In this document: in pieces, positions 1-9,803 of the stretch
Position numbering within the stretch: the first letter of the stretch is position 1
How the letters are laid out: each line of letters begins with the position of its first letter
DNA from: Legionella sp. PC1000
GTDB taxonomy: Bacteria > Pseudomonadota > Gammaproteobacteria > Legionellales > Legionellaceae
Assembly (NCBI RefSeq): GCF_014109805.1
Contig: NZ_CP059400.1
Span: forward strand, 2,884,001-2,948,000
DNA length: 64,000 nt
Direction: 5' to 3'
Position numbers and translations under genes: made by a program
Notes under the pieces: model-generated
Databases searched by the model: none
What the model was told of the DNA's origin: nothing
Seen by the model: only the letters and a program-made list of their open reading frames with translations

Positions 1-1397
1 AGTTAAATAAACTCAATACGTTAGTAATGGAAACTGGCATACCCCATACGGCTGAAGAATATGCGGTCATGACTAATGGAATGGGCATTTATTATTCCCA
101 AAAAGTTCCTCTACGCAATCAAAAAAATGAGATTATTGGTGTTTTAGGTATTTCGCTTGATATCACAGAGCGAAAAAAAATGGAAGTCGCGTTGCGTCGT
201 GCCAAGGAAAACGCGGAAGTTGCTAACCAGGCGAAAACTGAATTCATAGAAAATATGAGCCATGATATTTATACTCCATTAAGCGGTATTGTTGGGATGT
301 CGCGACTTTTAGAAGAGAAAGCCGAAGATCCTGAAAGAAAACAATATGCACGCTGGATTCATGAAAGTAGTGAACAATTACTGGATTTGCTCAACGGAGT
401 AATGGAGATCGTTACCGCAGATAACCTCAGAGAAAGTGATGTACATGAGGAGTTATTCGAATTACGCAAGAACATTAAAGATATTGCACATCTTGTTCAA
501 CCAACCCTGGAAATGAAGAAAATTCAATTGAATATTGAAATTGATGAAACAACGCCAAATAGTTTTATCACTGATGGTACGAAATTACATCGAGTTTTGT
601 TAAATCTTGTAGGAAATGCAATTAAATTCACTGACACCGGTGTCGTTACAATTAAAGTAGAAACCCTTTCTCACGAAAACAGTTATGCACAAATTCGATT
701 TAGTGTAATCGATACAGGAATTGGTATACCTCCTGAATTGAAAAATAAGATTTTTGATCGTTTCTTCCGCGCTATCCCTTCTTATAAAAGCCAGCATAGC
801 GGTTATGGGGTCGGCCTTCACGTGGCCCAAAAATACTTAAGCCTATTAGGTGGAGAAATAAATCTAGAAAGTGAAGTTGGAAAAGGCTCCTCTTTTTATT
901 TTACCCTTACCATGAAAATTGGATACAATGAGAGCAATTCCTCTCTCTATGGGACGAGTGAAGCTAAATTACAGCAAGAGAAAACAGGAGCCAATTCACC
1001 GCTAATTTTACTTGTAGAAGATAATATTATCTCCCTGCATATGCTTGAAAATGTTGCAGAGCAAGCTAATTATCCGTTTTACTCAGCGATTGATGGTGAA
1101 CATGCTTTAGAGTTGCTGGAAACAAATGATTTTGACTTAATCATTACAGATATAGGCATATCCAACAGTGAAGATAAGAACCTCATTCAATGCATTCGCG
1201 AGCTAGAAAAACAAACGCAGAGAAATGCTATACCAATCATTGGCCTAACTACCAATACCTCGGGTAAGGTAGAAGATGAACTTTTGCGTTCTGAAATGAA
1301 TAAAGTGTTGACCAAACCCATTCATTTAAAAATGCTACAGGAAGTAGTCAATGGTCTCAATTTATCCTCTTCAAAAGAAGAAAATAATTTTAGCTAA
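1..1397 (+). CDS. Hybrid sensor histidine kinase/response regulator, 5' end outside window
   Basis: Two-component hybrid kinase that would autophosphorylate and pass phosphate to its own receiver domain. The frame is open to the left edge, so the gene starts upstream; an internal ATG lies at 27. Numbering from that ATG, the end of a PAS/PAC domain covers about residues 1-50. The HisKA motif NMSHDIYTPL carries the phospho-acceptor His79. The HATPase domain shows an N box (NLVGNAIKF), a G1 box (DTGIGI) and a G2 box (GYGVGL). A C-terminal receiver follows, with probable phospho-acceptor Asp375 and conserved Lys430 (LTKP). No transmembrane segment is visible in the part present. No output domain follows the receiver, so a separate regulator or phosphotransfer protein is likely. 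The signal and target are unknown. Confidence 0.9.
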   Translation, partial: LNKLNTLVMETGIPHTAEEYAVMTNGMGIYYSQKVPLRNQKNEIIGVLGISLDITERKKMEVALRRAKENAEVANQAKTEFIENMSHDIYTPLSGIVGMSRLLEEKAEDPERKQYARWIHESSEQLLDLLNGVMEIVTADNLRESDVHEELFELRKNIKDIAHLVQPTLEMKKIQLNIEIDETTPNSFITDGTKLHRVLLNLVGNAIKFTDTGVVTIKVETLSHENSYAQIRFSVIDTGIGIPPELKNKIFDRFFRAIPSYKSQHSGYGVGLHVAQKYLSLLGGEINLESEVGKGSSFYFTLTMKIGYNESNSSLYGTSEAKLQQEKTGANSPLILLVEDNIISLHMLENVAEQANYPFYSAIDGEHALELLETNDFDLIITDIGISNSEDKNLIQCIRELEKQTQRNAIPIIGLTTNTSGKVEDELLRSEMNKVLTKPIHLKMLQEVVNGLNLSSSKEENNFS

Positions 1398-1486
1398 AAA
1401 TCTAAAAATGCGGCCCGTATGCAGCACCGAGGCAACATCCAAAATCCTGCGTTATACCCGCCTAGGATCGGTGACACGTTGCAAGA

Positions 1487-1577
1487 TTGACCAAAATGGT
1501 GTGATTTTAGCGCACCGAAACCAGCATACATGTAGTATGCGAGTACAGAGCACAACAAATCACACCCTGTTCACCAA
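1487..1577. repeat. Dispersed long-palindrome repeat, copy 1 of family R2
   Basis: A roughly 90-bp imperfect inverted repeat centred on CATACATGTAGTATG. The outer arms read ACCAAAATGGTGTGATTT on the left and AAATCACACCCTGTTCACC on the right. The same design, with a CATACATG-AGTATG centre and arms derived from CAAAATGGCC, recurs at 39777-39910 and 40248-40388. The segment lies just downstream of the kinase stop codon and is probably non-coding. Confidence 0.7.
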
Positions 1578-1611
1578 GCGAGTAGAATTGTCTACAGGTC
1601 TTAGCTTATTT

Positions 1612-1923
1612 TTATGGGATTACAAAATAATTAGAATCGAACGGATAACAAACCCAAGTCAACGATGAACCATGGTAATTAACTTCAAGTGTTGATGTAT
1701 CTAAAGCAGATAATTCTGGTTGCTTATCTATATAACACACTTGACGTTTTCCATTTACGCTTACATAGTAATAAGATTGTGTGGATTGATAATCACTGGG
1801 CACATAGTAAATATTACCTTGTTTTTCCAAGATAATTGGCTGGCCGGTAATTATTATTTTTTCTGCGAAGGAAACTGCATTAAACAGTGTAAGCGAACAA
1901 ATGATTAATAATAATTTTTTCAT
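1612..1923 (-). CDS. Small exported protein of unknown function
   Basis: About 103 aa with a clear Sec signal peptide: MKKLLLIICSLTLF followed by an AVSFA cleavage region. The start at 1923 is chosen over an upstream in-frame ATG at 1959 because GGAGTGAAAT lies directly before it and the signal peptide begins there. The mature part is short and rich in Tyr and Ser, and has two cysteines (QVCYI and WVCYP) that could form a disulfide in the periplasm. I do not recognise the family. The gene stands alone, converging on the kinase gene with the R2 repeat between them. Confidence 0.65.
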   Translation of the reverse strand: MKKLLLIICSLTLFNAVSFAEKIIITGQPIILEKQGNIYYVPSDYQSTQSYYYVSVNGKRQVCYIDKQPELSALDTSTLEVNYHGSSLTWVCYPFDSNYFVIP

Positions 1924-1994
1924 AATAATTTCACTCCATGAAATGATTTGAGTCGCCATGAGTAAGTATAGAACAATAATAGTGTGTCCATAAT

Positions 1995-3014
1995 CTATTT
2001 TTCATTCATCATAATCACTGAGCGAAATCGCACTTTATTTGACATCATCGCTTCAAAAGCTTTTTCCGCTTGTGCAAGTGGATACTTTTGAATCATAGGA
2101 CGAATCCCGACCAAAGCACAAAACTTCAATGTTTCTTCGGTGTCGATTGCGCTTCCAGATGGCCATCCTCTAATCGAACGTCTGTTGCCAATAAGCTGAG
2201 TCGATATCACTTCAATTGGATCATTAGAAGCTCCTACAATCAGGAGCTCCCCTTTATTTCCAAGACCATTAATTAAAGGAGCAATCGATTTACCACTTGG
2301 TGCTGTTGCCAAAATAGCTCGAGCACCACCTAATTTTTGCAATTCAAGAACCACATCATGCTCATCAGAATTTAAATAAATATGAGCCCCTAACTTTTTG
2401 GCAAGTTCTTCTTTGTCAGCCCCTGAGGATAGAGCAACTGTTTTAAAACCCATTTTATTAGCAAATTGAATTCCCAGATGCCCTAGTCCCCCCACGCCCT
2501 GTATGGCAACCAAATCCCCCGGACGAGCAACACTATGGCGTAGCGCATTAAACGTGGTTACACCGGCACACATTAATGGCGCCGCATCAGCAAAAGAGAG
2601 TTCATCAGGGATTGCAACAAGCGCTTCAACTGGAGCTATCATATACTGGGCATATCCACCATCATAATGTAATCCTGTGATTTGATGGTTTTCACATAGA
2701 ATAAAATCACCATGGCGGCAGGAAAGACATTGGCCGCATAAAGCACCTGCCCAGCCTACTCCAACACGCTGACCTGGTTTCCATTGAGTAATATTAGTCC
2801 CAACCTCATCAATTACCCCTGCCACCTCATGTCCTGGGATTCTTGGGAATTGAAGATTAGGCCACAAATTTTCTTTCACGAAGACATCCGAATGACAGAC
2901 ACCGCACGCTTCAACTTTGATGCGTACTTGCTTTGCTGTAGGCATCACAATATCTTTTTCAATAGACTCCCATTCTCCTGACTTATTTACTTGCACTGCC
3001 TTCATCGTTTTCAT
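1995..3014 (-). CDS. Zinc-dependent alcohol dehydrogenase (AdhP-like)
   Basis: Medium-chain dehydrogenase/reductase of 339 aa, probably oxidising alcohols or reducing aldehydes with NAD(H). The catalytic zinc motif CGVCHSD lies near residues 37-43, followed by the GHE motif. The structural zinc cysteines are in the CGQCLSCRHGDFILC lobe. The Rossmann dinucleotide site is GVGGLGHLG. The length matches AdhP-type enzymes. AAGGA precedes the chosen start, and a second Met three codons in is possible. The gene is monocistronic and divergent from argE, so the roughly 200 bp between them holds both promoters. The physiological substrate cannot be told from sequence. Confidence 0.9.
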   Translation of the reverse strand: MKTMKAVQVNKSGEWESIEKDIVMPTAKQVRIKVEACGVCHSDVFVKENLWPNLQFPRIPGHEVAGVIDEVGTNITQWKPGQRVGVGWAGALCGQCLSCRHGDFILCENHQITGLHYDGGYAQYMIAPVEALVAIPDELSFADAAPLMCAGVTTFNALRHSVARPGDLVAIQGVGGLGHLGIQFANKMGFKTVALSSGADKEELAKKLGAHIYLNSDEHDVVLELQKLGGARAILATAPSGKSIAPLINGLGNKGELLIVGASNDPIEVISTQLIGNRRSIRGWPSGSAIDTEETLKFCALVGIRPMIQKYPLAQAEKAFEAMMSNKVRFRSVIMMNEK

Positions 3015-3215
3015 TGTTCATTTCCTTATGTAGATCCAATGACATTAATCAATAATTAAAAATTCCCCTTTCCAGATTGTAGATGATTCATGCAAAATGT
3101 CACAATCAGGTAGGCTTGTGCTGTTTGGTGTTTTATACATTGAGAAAGTTTATAATCCTTTAATCGCGCCGTGCATTCATGACACACTGCCACTTAATTT
3201 AAAAGGAATATTATA

Positions 3216-4385
3216 ATGAATACCCTGGATTGGCTGACAAAACTTATCGCCTTTGATACTACCTCGCGTAATTCCAATTTATCTCTAATAGAAACTTTGG
3301 CGAATGCTTTGAATGATTATCAGATTAATCCCATTTTAATCCATGACAACAAAGGGCTTAAAGCAAATTTACTCGCCTCTATCCCCGATCATCAGGGTCG
3401 ACTTGAGGGGGGACTTATTTTGTCGGGTCATACAGATGTAGTGCCTGTTGACGGGCAAACTTGGGCTAGCGATCCATTTCAGGCAACAATTAAAGACAAA
3501 AAAATATATGGAAGAGGGGCATGTGACATGAAAGGTTTCATTGCAGTAGTGATGAACCTTATTCCCCAATTGAAAGCACTTAACCTCAAATTCCCAGTGC
3601 ATTTTGCTTTCTCATATGATGAAGAAATTGGTTGCCTTGGCGCACCGAGTCTCATTGAAAAAATGACGCAATTAAATTATAAACCCAAGGCATGTATTGT
3701 GGGTGAACCAACCTCCATGCAACCTGTAATTGGACATAAGGGAATACAATGCTATCGTTGTCAGATTCACGGCGTGGCCGCTCATTCATCACTGACGCCT
3801 CAAGGATGTAATGCAATAGAGCATGCCGCATCATTTATTACTTATCTTCGTAACATGGCTCACCAGTTTAAATCTCAAGGAAATCGGGATGAATCATATG
3901 ATGTGCCTTATACTACGGTATCCACCAATCTCATTCAGGGCGGCAATGCGTACAATACGATTCCCAGTTTGTGTGAATTTGTTTTTGAAATTAGAAATTT
4001 AGTGGTTGATAATCCCGAGGATCTTCATCAACAAATAGTTGATTTCATAGATACTGATCTACTCCCTACACTACGTAAAGAGCAATTAAATACGAACGTG
4101 ATTTTGGAAGCCCTCGCTAAAGCACCTGGATTGGATACGCCCCTCTCAGAACCAATCGTTCGCGCTGCCCAATCAATTTGTCACAATGAAAAAAAATTAA
4201 AGGTTGCTTATGCCACTGAAGCAGGCTTATTTCAACAAGCAAAAATACCCACAATTGTTTGTGGTCCAGGCAGCATTGAGCAGGCTCATCGTGCTAATGA
4301 ATTCGTTGCTCTTGAACAACTGCATCAGTGTGAACAATTTATTATCAAAATGCTGCAATCATCATTCCTTAAGAACTCAGAATAA
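3216..4385 (+). CDS. argE: Acetylornithine deacetylase (M20 family)
   Basis: M20 metallopeptidase-family enzyme of 389 aa, best matching ArgE, which removes the acetyl group from N-acetylornithine. Di-zinc ligands are visible in LSGHTDVV, GRGACDMKG and the YDEEIG motif, with VGEPT and a late GPGSIEQAH motif typical of ArgE/DapE enzymes. The dimerisation domain begins near GHKGIQCYR. AAGGA precedes the ATG. No other arg genes are adjacent, so the substrate could be a different N-acyl amino acid. The next gene begins 28 bp downstream on the same strand and may be co-transcribed. Confidence 0.85.
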   Translation: MNTLDWLTKLIAFDTTSRNSNLSLIETLANALNDYQINPILIHDNKGLKANLLASIPDHQGRLEGGLILSGHTDVVPVDGQTWASDPFQATIKDKKIYGRGACDMKGFIAVVMNLIPQLKALNLKFPVHFAFSYDEEIGCLGAPSLIEKMTQLNYKPKACIVGEPTSMQPVIGHKGIQCYRCQIHGVAAHSSLTPQGCNAIEHAASFITYLRNMAHQFKSQGNRDESYDVPYTTVSTNLIQGGNAYNTIPSLCEFVFEIRNLVVDNPEDLHQQIVDFIDTDLLPTLRKEQLNTNVILEALAKAPGLDTPLSEPIVRAAQSICHNEKKLKVAYATEAGLFQQAKIPTIVCGPGSIEQAHRANEFVALEQLHQCEQFIIKMLQSSFLKNSE

Positions 4386-4413
4386 ACCACGAATCGTTAC
4401 TGGCCATTATGAC

Positions 4414-5139
4414 ATGATAATCCTTTATATCCCATTCCATGAAGAAAATGATCTAATGGTCCATGCACTGCAGTGGAAAGAAATACTTAATGATCAAAAG
4501 ATACTTATTGTACAACATGGTGAGGCAATTAATTATAAATTAATGGAACATGAACACCTCACCATCTATGTACTTGCTCATGGAATCGATAATTTATTGG
4601 AACATTTTCATCTGGCAAGCGCTATTACAAATCAATCTACCCATCTGGGTATCGATAAGATAGCAGAGCGCTTTAACTATGATTTTGTCTATCTACATCA
4701 CAGGATTGGCAAAATAAAGCTTTATTTTTGTAATAATAAAGGAAACCAACAAACCATAGCACAAAAATTTCACAGACATTTAGTCTTATTCGATGCATTT
4801 ATTGATTATTATGCCGGAACCCTTTTTTCTCCTTCAGCGGATAAAAAAAAATATTCCCATTGCAATGGCAAATGGTATTCCAGCTCAAATGTGCGCACGA
4901 CACTGCATAAAAATAAAATTTGCCAAGAAGCGTATGACGAAATAAGTATAAAACAACTGAGTATGCTTAATTTTTTAGCAAGCGCAAAACAAAAACGTAT
5001 TGATTTAATGCTAAATAGACAAAAAAAGGCACGCCAACAACTTTTTATGCAAAGAAGAAATGAATATCAGAAATCAGATAGTGAAGAGGAAGAGATGCAA
5101 ACCACAGAATCAAAGCAGCTATCCAGTCGCTACAGATAA
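4414..5139 (+). CDS. Legionella-type protein, possible clan CD cysteine-protease fold, putative effector
   Basis: About 241 aa from the ATG at 4414. The frame is also open upstream to 4204, but that stretch lies inside argE in another frame and is not typical coding sequence. I do not recognise the family. Two features suggest a caspase/C80-like (clan CD) arrangement: a hydrophobic strand ending in His-Gly (LTIYVLAHGID, His56) and a later strand ending in Cys (KIKLYFCNN, Cys106). The C-terminus is lysine/arginine rich and then ends with SDSEEEEMQ, an acidic block like those in Dot/Icm substrates. The protease idea is inference from two motifs only. There is no signal peptide or membrane segment. 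Confidence 0.6.
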   Translation: MIILYIPFHEENDLMVHALQWKEILNDQKILIVQHGEAINYKLMEHEHLTIYVLAHGIDNLLEHFHLASAITNQSTHLGIDKIAERFNYDFVYLHHRIGKIKLYFCNNKGNQQTIAQKFHRHLVLFDAFIDYYAGTLFSPSADKKKYSHCNGKWYSSSNVRTTLHKNKICQEAYDEISIKQLSMLNFLASAKQKRIDLMLNRQKKARQQLFMQRRNEYQKSDSEEEEMQTTESKQLSSRYR

Positions 5140-5188
5140 TCCGGCATTTGCATTAATGCCAATTTATTATCAGCACCGAGTACGTTAA

Positions 5189-6730
5189 CTACTTACCCAT
5201 ACTGTGTGCTTGCGGTAGAAAATCATAAAGTTTTTTATGGTTTATTTTTCCGCTATGGGTCAATGGTATCTTTTCAATAAAATATATTTTTACTGGGATT
5301 TTATATTTTGCTATAAATTGGGTTAGATATTGGCTAAGTTCTGCGTCGGTCAATTTCTTTCCCTTTTTTAGTACCACAAATGCGACGGGCACCTCCCCTT
5401 CATGAGGATCAGGAATACCTATTACTCCCGCTGCTTCAATTGCGGGATGTTGATAAATCGCAGCCTCAACTTCACCTGGCATTATATTTGAAGTGTTCCG
5501 AATGATTATATCTTTAATGCGACCGCTAAAATAATAAATTCCTTGGCTATCTTGCTTTGCACTATCACCCGTTTTAAACCAACCGTCTATAAATGCTTTT
5601 TGTGATTCGCCAGGATTATGCCAATAATTCAGCATGAGTATATTTCCCCTTACCAAGATTTCTCCATCTTCCCCTTGCGCTACTTCTTTGCCTGATTTAT
5701 CCACCAAACGCAGTTGTACTCCGGGAAGAGGTTTACCAATACAGCCACTTTTAGGATTCTCCTCTCGGCAAACTGCCATCCAAATACCCTCGGTCATCCC
5801 ATAACCAACGTGAATTGGCTTGCCGGCACAGGCAATAAATCGCTTTTGAACTGAGTCAGGCAATACATCCCCCCCGGTATACACCCCACGTAGTGAAGCA
5901 AAAGTATCTGAGGTACAACGGCCGGAATCCAAAAGTTTCATCAGCGTATCAATGTGGGGGACAGCCAAAGTGGGTCTGTGTTTCGTTAACCCCTCTAAAT
6001 AACTATCCAATTGAAAACCATCATAGACCAGAACAGTGCCGCCTCGCGATAAAGTAGAAAAGGTTTCCATAAAGCCGCTTATATGACATTGTGGTTCGCA
6101 CACGATTATTTTATCTTGCGCAGTAATCGTATCTAAAGCATCCGAAGTTGTGTCTAATATTGCCTCTATTGAGTTCAGCGTATGAACTACCCCTTTGGGC
6201 TGCCCAGTGGAGCCTGAAGTATAAAAAATAACCGCAGGGTTATTATTGGTAAGCGCGGATACCTGAAACTCAGTCGATGCATTCATAATTTCTTGAAACA
6301 ATGAGTATTTATTGGGCGTCTTGTTGCCGCCAACAACAAACACCTCTTTAATACGTGTTGCGGCCAAATTAAGGTCTTCCAATAAAAATAATTTTTCCTC
6401 TTCAATAATCAAATAATAAGGCTCTGCATCATGAAGCACTCTTTCCAGTTCAGGTTGGGCATAACGGCGATTTATGGGCATTGCAATACAACCCGTCTTA
6501 AAACAGCCTAGATAAATAGAAATGATTTCAACGCTATTAGGAAGCATAAACGCGATACGTTCACCCTTAATGTCTTTTTGAGACAAAAAATTGGCAAAGC
6601 GATTTGCTGCATGCTCAAGCTCCTCATAGGAAGTATATGTTTTTTCAAATATAAGTGCAGGCTTGTGTCGATAATTTTTTTCTTGAGAATAAATTAGGTT
6701 TTTAGAGAACATGCCCATCATTGTATCCAT
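5189..6730 (-). CDS. Acyl-CoA synthetase / AMP-dependent ligase
   Basis: ANL-superfamily enzyme of 513 aa that would activate a carboxylic acid to its CoA thioester through an acyl-adenylate. The P-loop-like core motif is at residues 168-180 (IFYTSGSTGQPKG). The YGMTEG motif, the GWFKTGD hinge region and the C-terminal catalytic lysine in HSGKINHKK are all present. Length is normal for medium- or long-chain acyl-CoA ligases, or crotonobetaine/carnitine-CoA ligase-like members. It is a single gene converging on the 4414-5139 gene. The chain length of the substrate is not deducible. Confidence 0.88.
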   Translation of the reverse strand: MDTMMGMFSKNLIYSQEKNYRHKPALIFEKTYTSYEELEHAANRFANFLSQKDIKGERIAFMLPNSVEIISIYLGCFKTGCIAMPINRRYAQPELERVLHDAEPYYLIIEEEKLFLLEDLNLAATRIKEVFVVGGNKTPNKYSLFQEIMNASTEFQVSALTNNNPAVIFYTSGSTGQPKGVVHTLNSIEAILDTTSDALDTITAQDKIIVCEPQCHISGFMETFSTLSRGGTVLVYDGFQLDSYLEGLTKHRPTLAVPHIDTLMKLLDSGRCTSDTFASLRGVYTGGDVLPDSVQKRFIACAGKPIHVGYGMTEGIWMAVCREENPKSGCIGKPLPGVQLRLVDKSGKEVAQGEDGEILVRGNILMLNYWHNPGESQKAFIDGWFKTGDSAKQDSQGIYYFSGRIKDIIIRNTSNIMPGEVEAAIYQHPAIEAAGVIGIPDPHEGEVPVAFVVLKKGKKLTDAELSQYLTQFIAKYKIPVKIYFIEKIPLTHSGKINHKKLYDFLPQAHSMGK

Positions 6731-6962
6731 CGCTCTTCAAATACTTCTGTTAATACTATAGGTTAAAATTTATTTACTTGATATGAGAGATGAATTAATT
6801 TATAACCGAGTGTAAAATTTTTAGATAAACGTTCATCTTAAGAATTAAGAAAATCCTTGAATTTCTGCTTGTAACGATGAAAAAACGCACGATGGTTAAT
6901 AAAAACTTAATAAAACTTTTTTAAACTACCGCCATAAAATTTTATAATTATAGGTGTTCATA

Positions 6963-9500
6963 ATGCCAACCATTCGATTCAGAGAAACTCCCTTAATCCG
7001 TGAAATTTTAACAATTTATAAAGATTTGCGTACGAAAATCATGGATGTCACTCACACCAGTCTCGTTGAACTCCCTGTAGAGCATCAAGGCTGGGGCTAT
7101 ACGTTTGGTTTAACCTATAAAGAAGGAGTGATTGAAGGATTGGAATATCCTCAACCTGGCGCCTTATCAAGCATGGCCAGGAGAGTACAAGAACAAAATC
7201 ACTCAAAAGAAATTAAAAGAAACTGTGATTATTTTAACTTTGTATACAATACGTGTTATCAATACATTGCGGATAATCAAAACCGTTATTTTGGTCGCGC
7301 CAATTTGAATGATATTTCGCATGGCAAAGTTATCGCCATGATCTTATTGGCTCACCTTTGTCGCCAGGCCCTGGAAAAACCCGTTCAGGAACAAAACAAA
7401 TACAAAGAGCGAATTCAACTTTTTACTGTTGAATTACTAAAGCATAAAGACATCCAAAGTACTAGCAGCCAAGATGAGAAACTTCTTTCCTGTAAGTCTG
7501 CTCTTGATCGTATATTTTCTGCTTCACAATACGAAGATGCCCTGGATCAAGAAAATAAAATTGATGCTTATTATCAACACATTGAGGACACAACACGAAA
7601 ATTAAATGAATTGCTTGTTGGTATTGATGACCAAATGCTGCCGTTATTTAGCATGCAAAATCAAATTGATGTGACGCATTTGCAGGAGCTGTTCACAAAA
7701 GAAGATAAAACGACGTTCACTCTTACAGAACAAAGGGTGATTCATGACCCATTTGTTGCAGAACTATTTGGCCGACCTGCAGCTTCTTTACAAGAAGATA
7801 ACTACCTCGCACTTTATAAAGGACTTGATTATCAATTGCCCAATGAGGGTAATTTTTTATGGGAACAATTTGAACACGAACAACGAGAAAACTTGATTAA
7901 GTTATTAAGGTTGCGAGATAAATTACACGTATTGCAAAATGAATTAAAAAAACTTCACCAGTTCACCGGCGCAAACAAAATCAGCTACTTTAATGATTTT
8001 ATTAAATTATCCGAACCTTACTTGAAAGACATTCATCATGTCAAAAGTGAATTAAATGTTTGTTTGGAAAAATTTGAAGCAGATTGTGGTAAGGTTTATC
8101 GACAACGAAGTAAATCTTCAAGCTCAGCCCGCAGTTTATGGGAACCTTGTTATTTAGATAAACTTCCCTTAGTTAAAGTACGAACTCATTTTATCAGCGC
8201 ATCCCAACACATTAGTGCAGCATTTGCGAGTATTCCATTTGATTGCTTTGATGCACTAAAAGAATTCAGTAAAGAAGCCAATGAGGTCGTAAAACGCGGA
8301 CACACTCTATTGGGTGACGAATTTGATATGGCAAGCAGCTCCTTTCAATCGGATATTTCACGCGCACAAGCAAAAGAATTGAATCGACAGGCTGAGCTTA
8401 TTTTAGTAAAACAAAAAAGTATCTTGGCTGAGTACGATGAACTGATTTTACAAGCACAGCAATCTCAGGATGAAACAATAAATAAACTGATTGATGTCCT
8501 GCAACGTAGACGCGCAGTTGTTGCGCAAATGATCCAGGCTCTTGAATTACAAACTCATGATGTTGCTGAAGAAGAAGGTTTTGTGCTTATTGAGAGCAAT
8601 AATTTTGAAACCAGAATACTCGAAGAAGAACATCAAACTGCCGGTTTTTTTCAAATTATTAGAAACTACTTATCACGCCCATCAGTGAGTACCCTTGAAT
8701 ATACTGCGTTAAAGAGTGAACTTGAAGAATTAGGCGTCGAATTAAGCGACACTAAAAAAGAAAATTTAAGTTTGAAACAACGTAATGAAGAGCATGGAAA
8801 AACTCTTTTGCAAAAAGATGAGGAAATTCGATCTCTTACTGATGAAGTACAGAAAAAAGATGGGAAATTGGAGCTTGTCGCAGATGTAGCGAACGCCACG
8901 ACATTAGATGCACATAATTCTCGATTATTGATGAAGCACATTACAAACGATCAAACGTCCCAAGTAAAAAAATTATTAAGTGTGGTACATAATATTGAGG
9001 CGATTATCCAACAAGGAAAAAACTATCAAAAAGCTTATGAGACAAAAGCTGGCCAATACGATAATTCATTCTTTTTTAGTCATAATGATAATGGCAAAAG
9101 ACATGCACGTAAGATGATGAGTACATGGGAGCGTGGTGCGCACTCAATGATGAATAAAGCGCTTACTCAAGCACTCGAAAAAGGTGAACATATAGATAGA
9201 GCAACAATCCAGGAACTTACCCAATCCCTCTCTGAAGCATTAGTGGACTCAATCGACAATTTAATAATTAATGAAGAGTACAGCAGCTACAAACAACATT
9301 CTTTCCGTAATTATCTGCGTTATATGCATCAACAACTCATTACCGCCGATGGACATTTAAATGAAGGTTTAACTGCTAAAAGAAATCCAATTAAAGACGT
9401 TGATGCAATTTTTACAACAGTCAATAATTCATTTAATCAAACAGAGTTAGAGGAGTTTGAGCAATCGATTAAGGACTATAAATCATTCAGTATCATTTAG
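6963..9500 (+). CDS. Large coiled-coil protein, putative Dot/Icm effector
   Basis: 845 aa from the ATG at 6963. A GTG at 6954 would add three residues, but AGGTG sits at the right distance for the ATG. There is no signal peptide or membrane span. The sequence is strongly helical and rich in Gln, Glu and Lys. A heptad-like coiled coil covers about residues 578-650 (LKSELEELGVELSD, LQKDEEIRSLTDEVQKKD). The N-terminal roughly 130 residues look globular. I do not recognise a catalytic domain. Size and composition resemble Legionella effectors such as the Sdh and LegC coiled-coil proteins, but I cannot assign a named one. A decayed copy of its last 40 or so codons lies at 16100-16227. Confidence 0.7.
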   Translation: MPTIRFRETPLIREILTIYKDLRTKIMDVTHTSLVELPVEHQGWGYTFGLTYKEGVIEGLEYPQPGALSSMARRVQEQNHSKEIKRNCDYFNFVYNTCYQYIADNQNRYFGRANLNDISHGKVIAMILLAHLCRQALEKPVQEQNKYKERIQLFTVELLKHKDIQSTSSQDEKLLSCKSALDRIFSASQYEDALDQENKIDAYYQHIEDTTRKLNELLVGIDDQMLPLFSMQNQIDVTHLQELFTKEDKTTFTLTEQRVIHDPFVAELFGRPAASLQEDNYLALYKGLDYQLPNEGNFLWEQFEHEQRENLIKLLRLRDKLHVLQNELKKLHQFTGANKISYFNDFIKLSEPYLKDIHHVKSELNVCLEKFEADCGKVYRQRSKSSSSARSLWEPCYLDKLPLVKVRTHFISASQHISAAFASIPFDCFDALKEFSKEANEVVKRGHTLLGDEFDMASSSFQSDISRAQAKELNRQAELILVKQKSILAEYDELILQAQQSQDETINKLIDVLQRRRAVVAQMIQALELQTHDVAEEEGFVLIESNNFETRILEEEHQTAGFFQIIRNYLSRPSVSTLEYTALKSELEELGVELSDTKKENLSLKQRNEEHGKTLLQKDEEIRSLTDEVQKKDGKLELVADVANATTLDAHNSRLLMKHITNDQTSQVKKLLSVVHNIEAIIQQGKNYQKAYETKAGQYDNSFFFSHNDNGKRHARKMMSTWERGAHSMMNKALTQALEKGEHIDRATIQELTQSLSEALVDSIDNLIINEEYSSYKQHSFRNYLRYMHQQLITADGHLNEGLTAKRNPIKDVDAIFTTVNNSFNQTELEEFEQSIKDYKSFSII

Positions 9501-9598
9501 GAACATTTCAGTCTGGCATTGGGAAACATGTTTTCTTATCTGGATTAATTGTTAAAATTTTACTATATATATATAGATTATCCCCTCAAGGAATACTG

Positions 9599-9766
9599 AT
9601 GAATAAACATAAGGAAGAGAAAAAACACCCAGAGGTCGCTGATATAGAACATATTTGCGATATTACGCCTAGCAATCCGCAGACAGGAGATGTTTGTGAT
9701 AAAGTGAATAAACATAAAGACTCTAAGCAAAAAATAAAGTCAAATCCAAAAGCTAAAAAAACTTAA
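9599..9766 (+). CDS. Small hydrophilic protein, 55 aa
   Basis: A short reading frame of 55 codons preceded by CAAGGAATACTG, a good ribosome-binding site. The product is highly charged, begins MNKHKEEKKHPEVAD, and has two cysteines (HICDIT and DVCDKV). It ends in a lysine-rich tail, so it is basic and soluble, with no signal or membrane segment. It fills most of the 300-bp space between the coiled-coil gene and the convergent VKOR-fusion gene. No family is recognised. The reading frame and ribosome site support a real gene moderately. Confidence 0.45.
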   Translation: MNKHKEEKKHPEVADIEHICDITPSNPQTGDVCDKVNKHKDSKQKIKSNPKAKKT

Positions 9767-9803
9767 CACTAGGGCGAAATTAATTTTCTACAATACTATT
9801 TGA

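Noticed and set aside
1351-1668. 105-codon open frame overlapping the end of the kinase gene
   Set aside because: It lies over the R2 palindrome, its product resembles no protein, and the same repeat elsewhere has no equivalent frame.
4204-4413. N-terminal extension of the gene after argE
   Set aside because: It overlaps argE in another frame, composition is unlike the rest, and a start at 4414 follows argE neatly.
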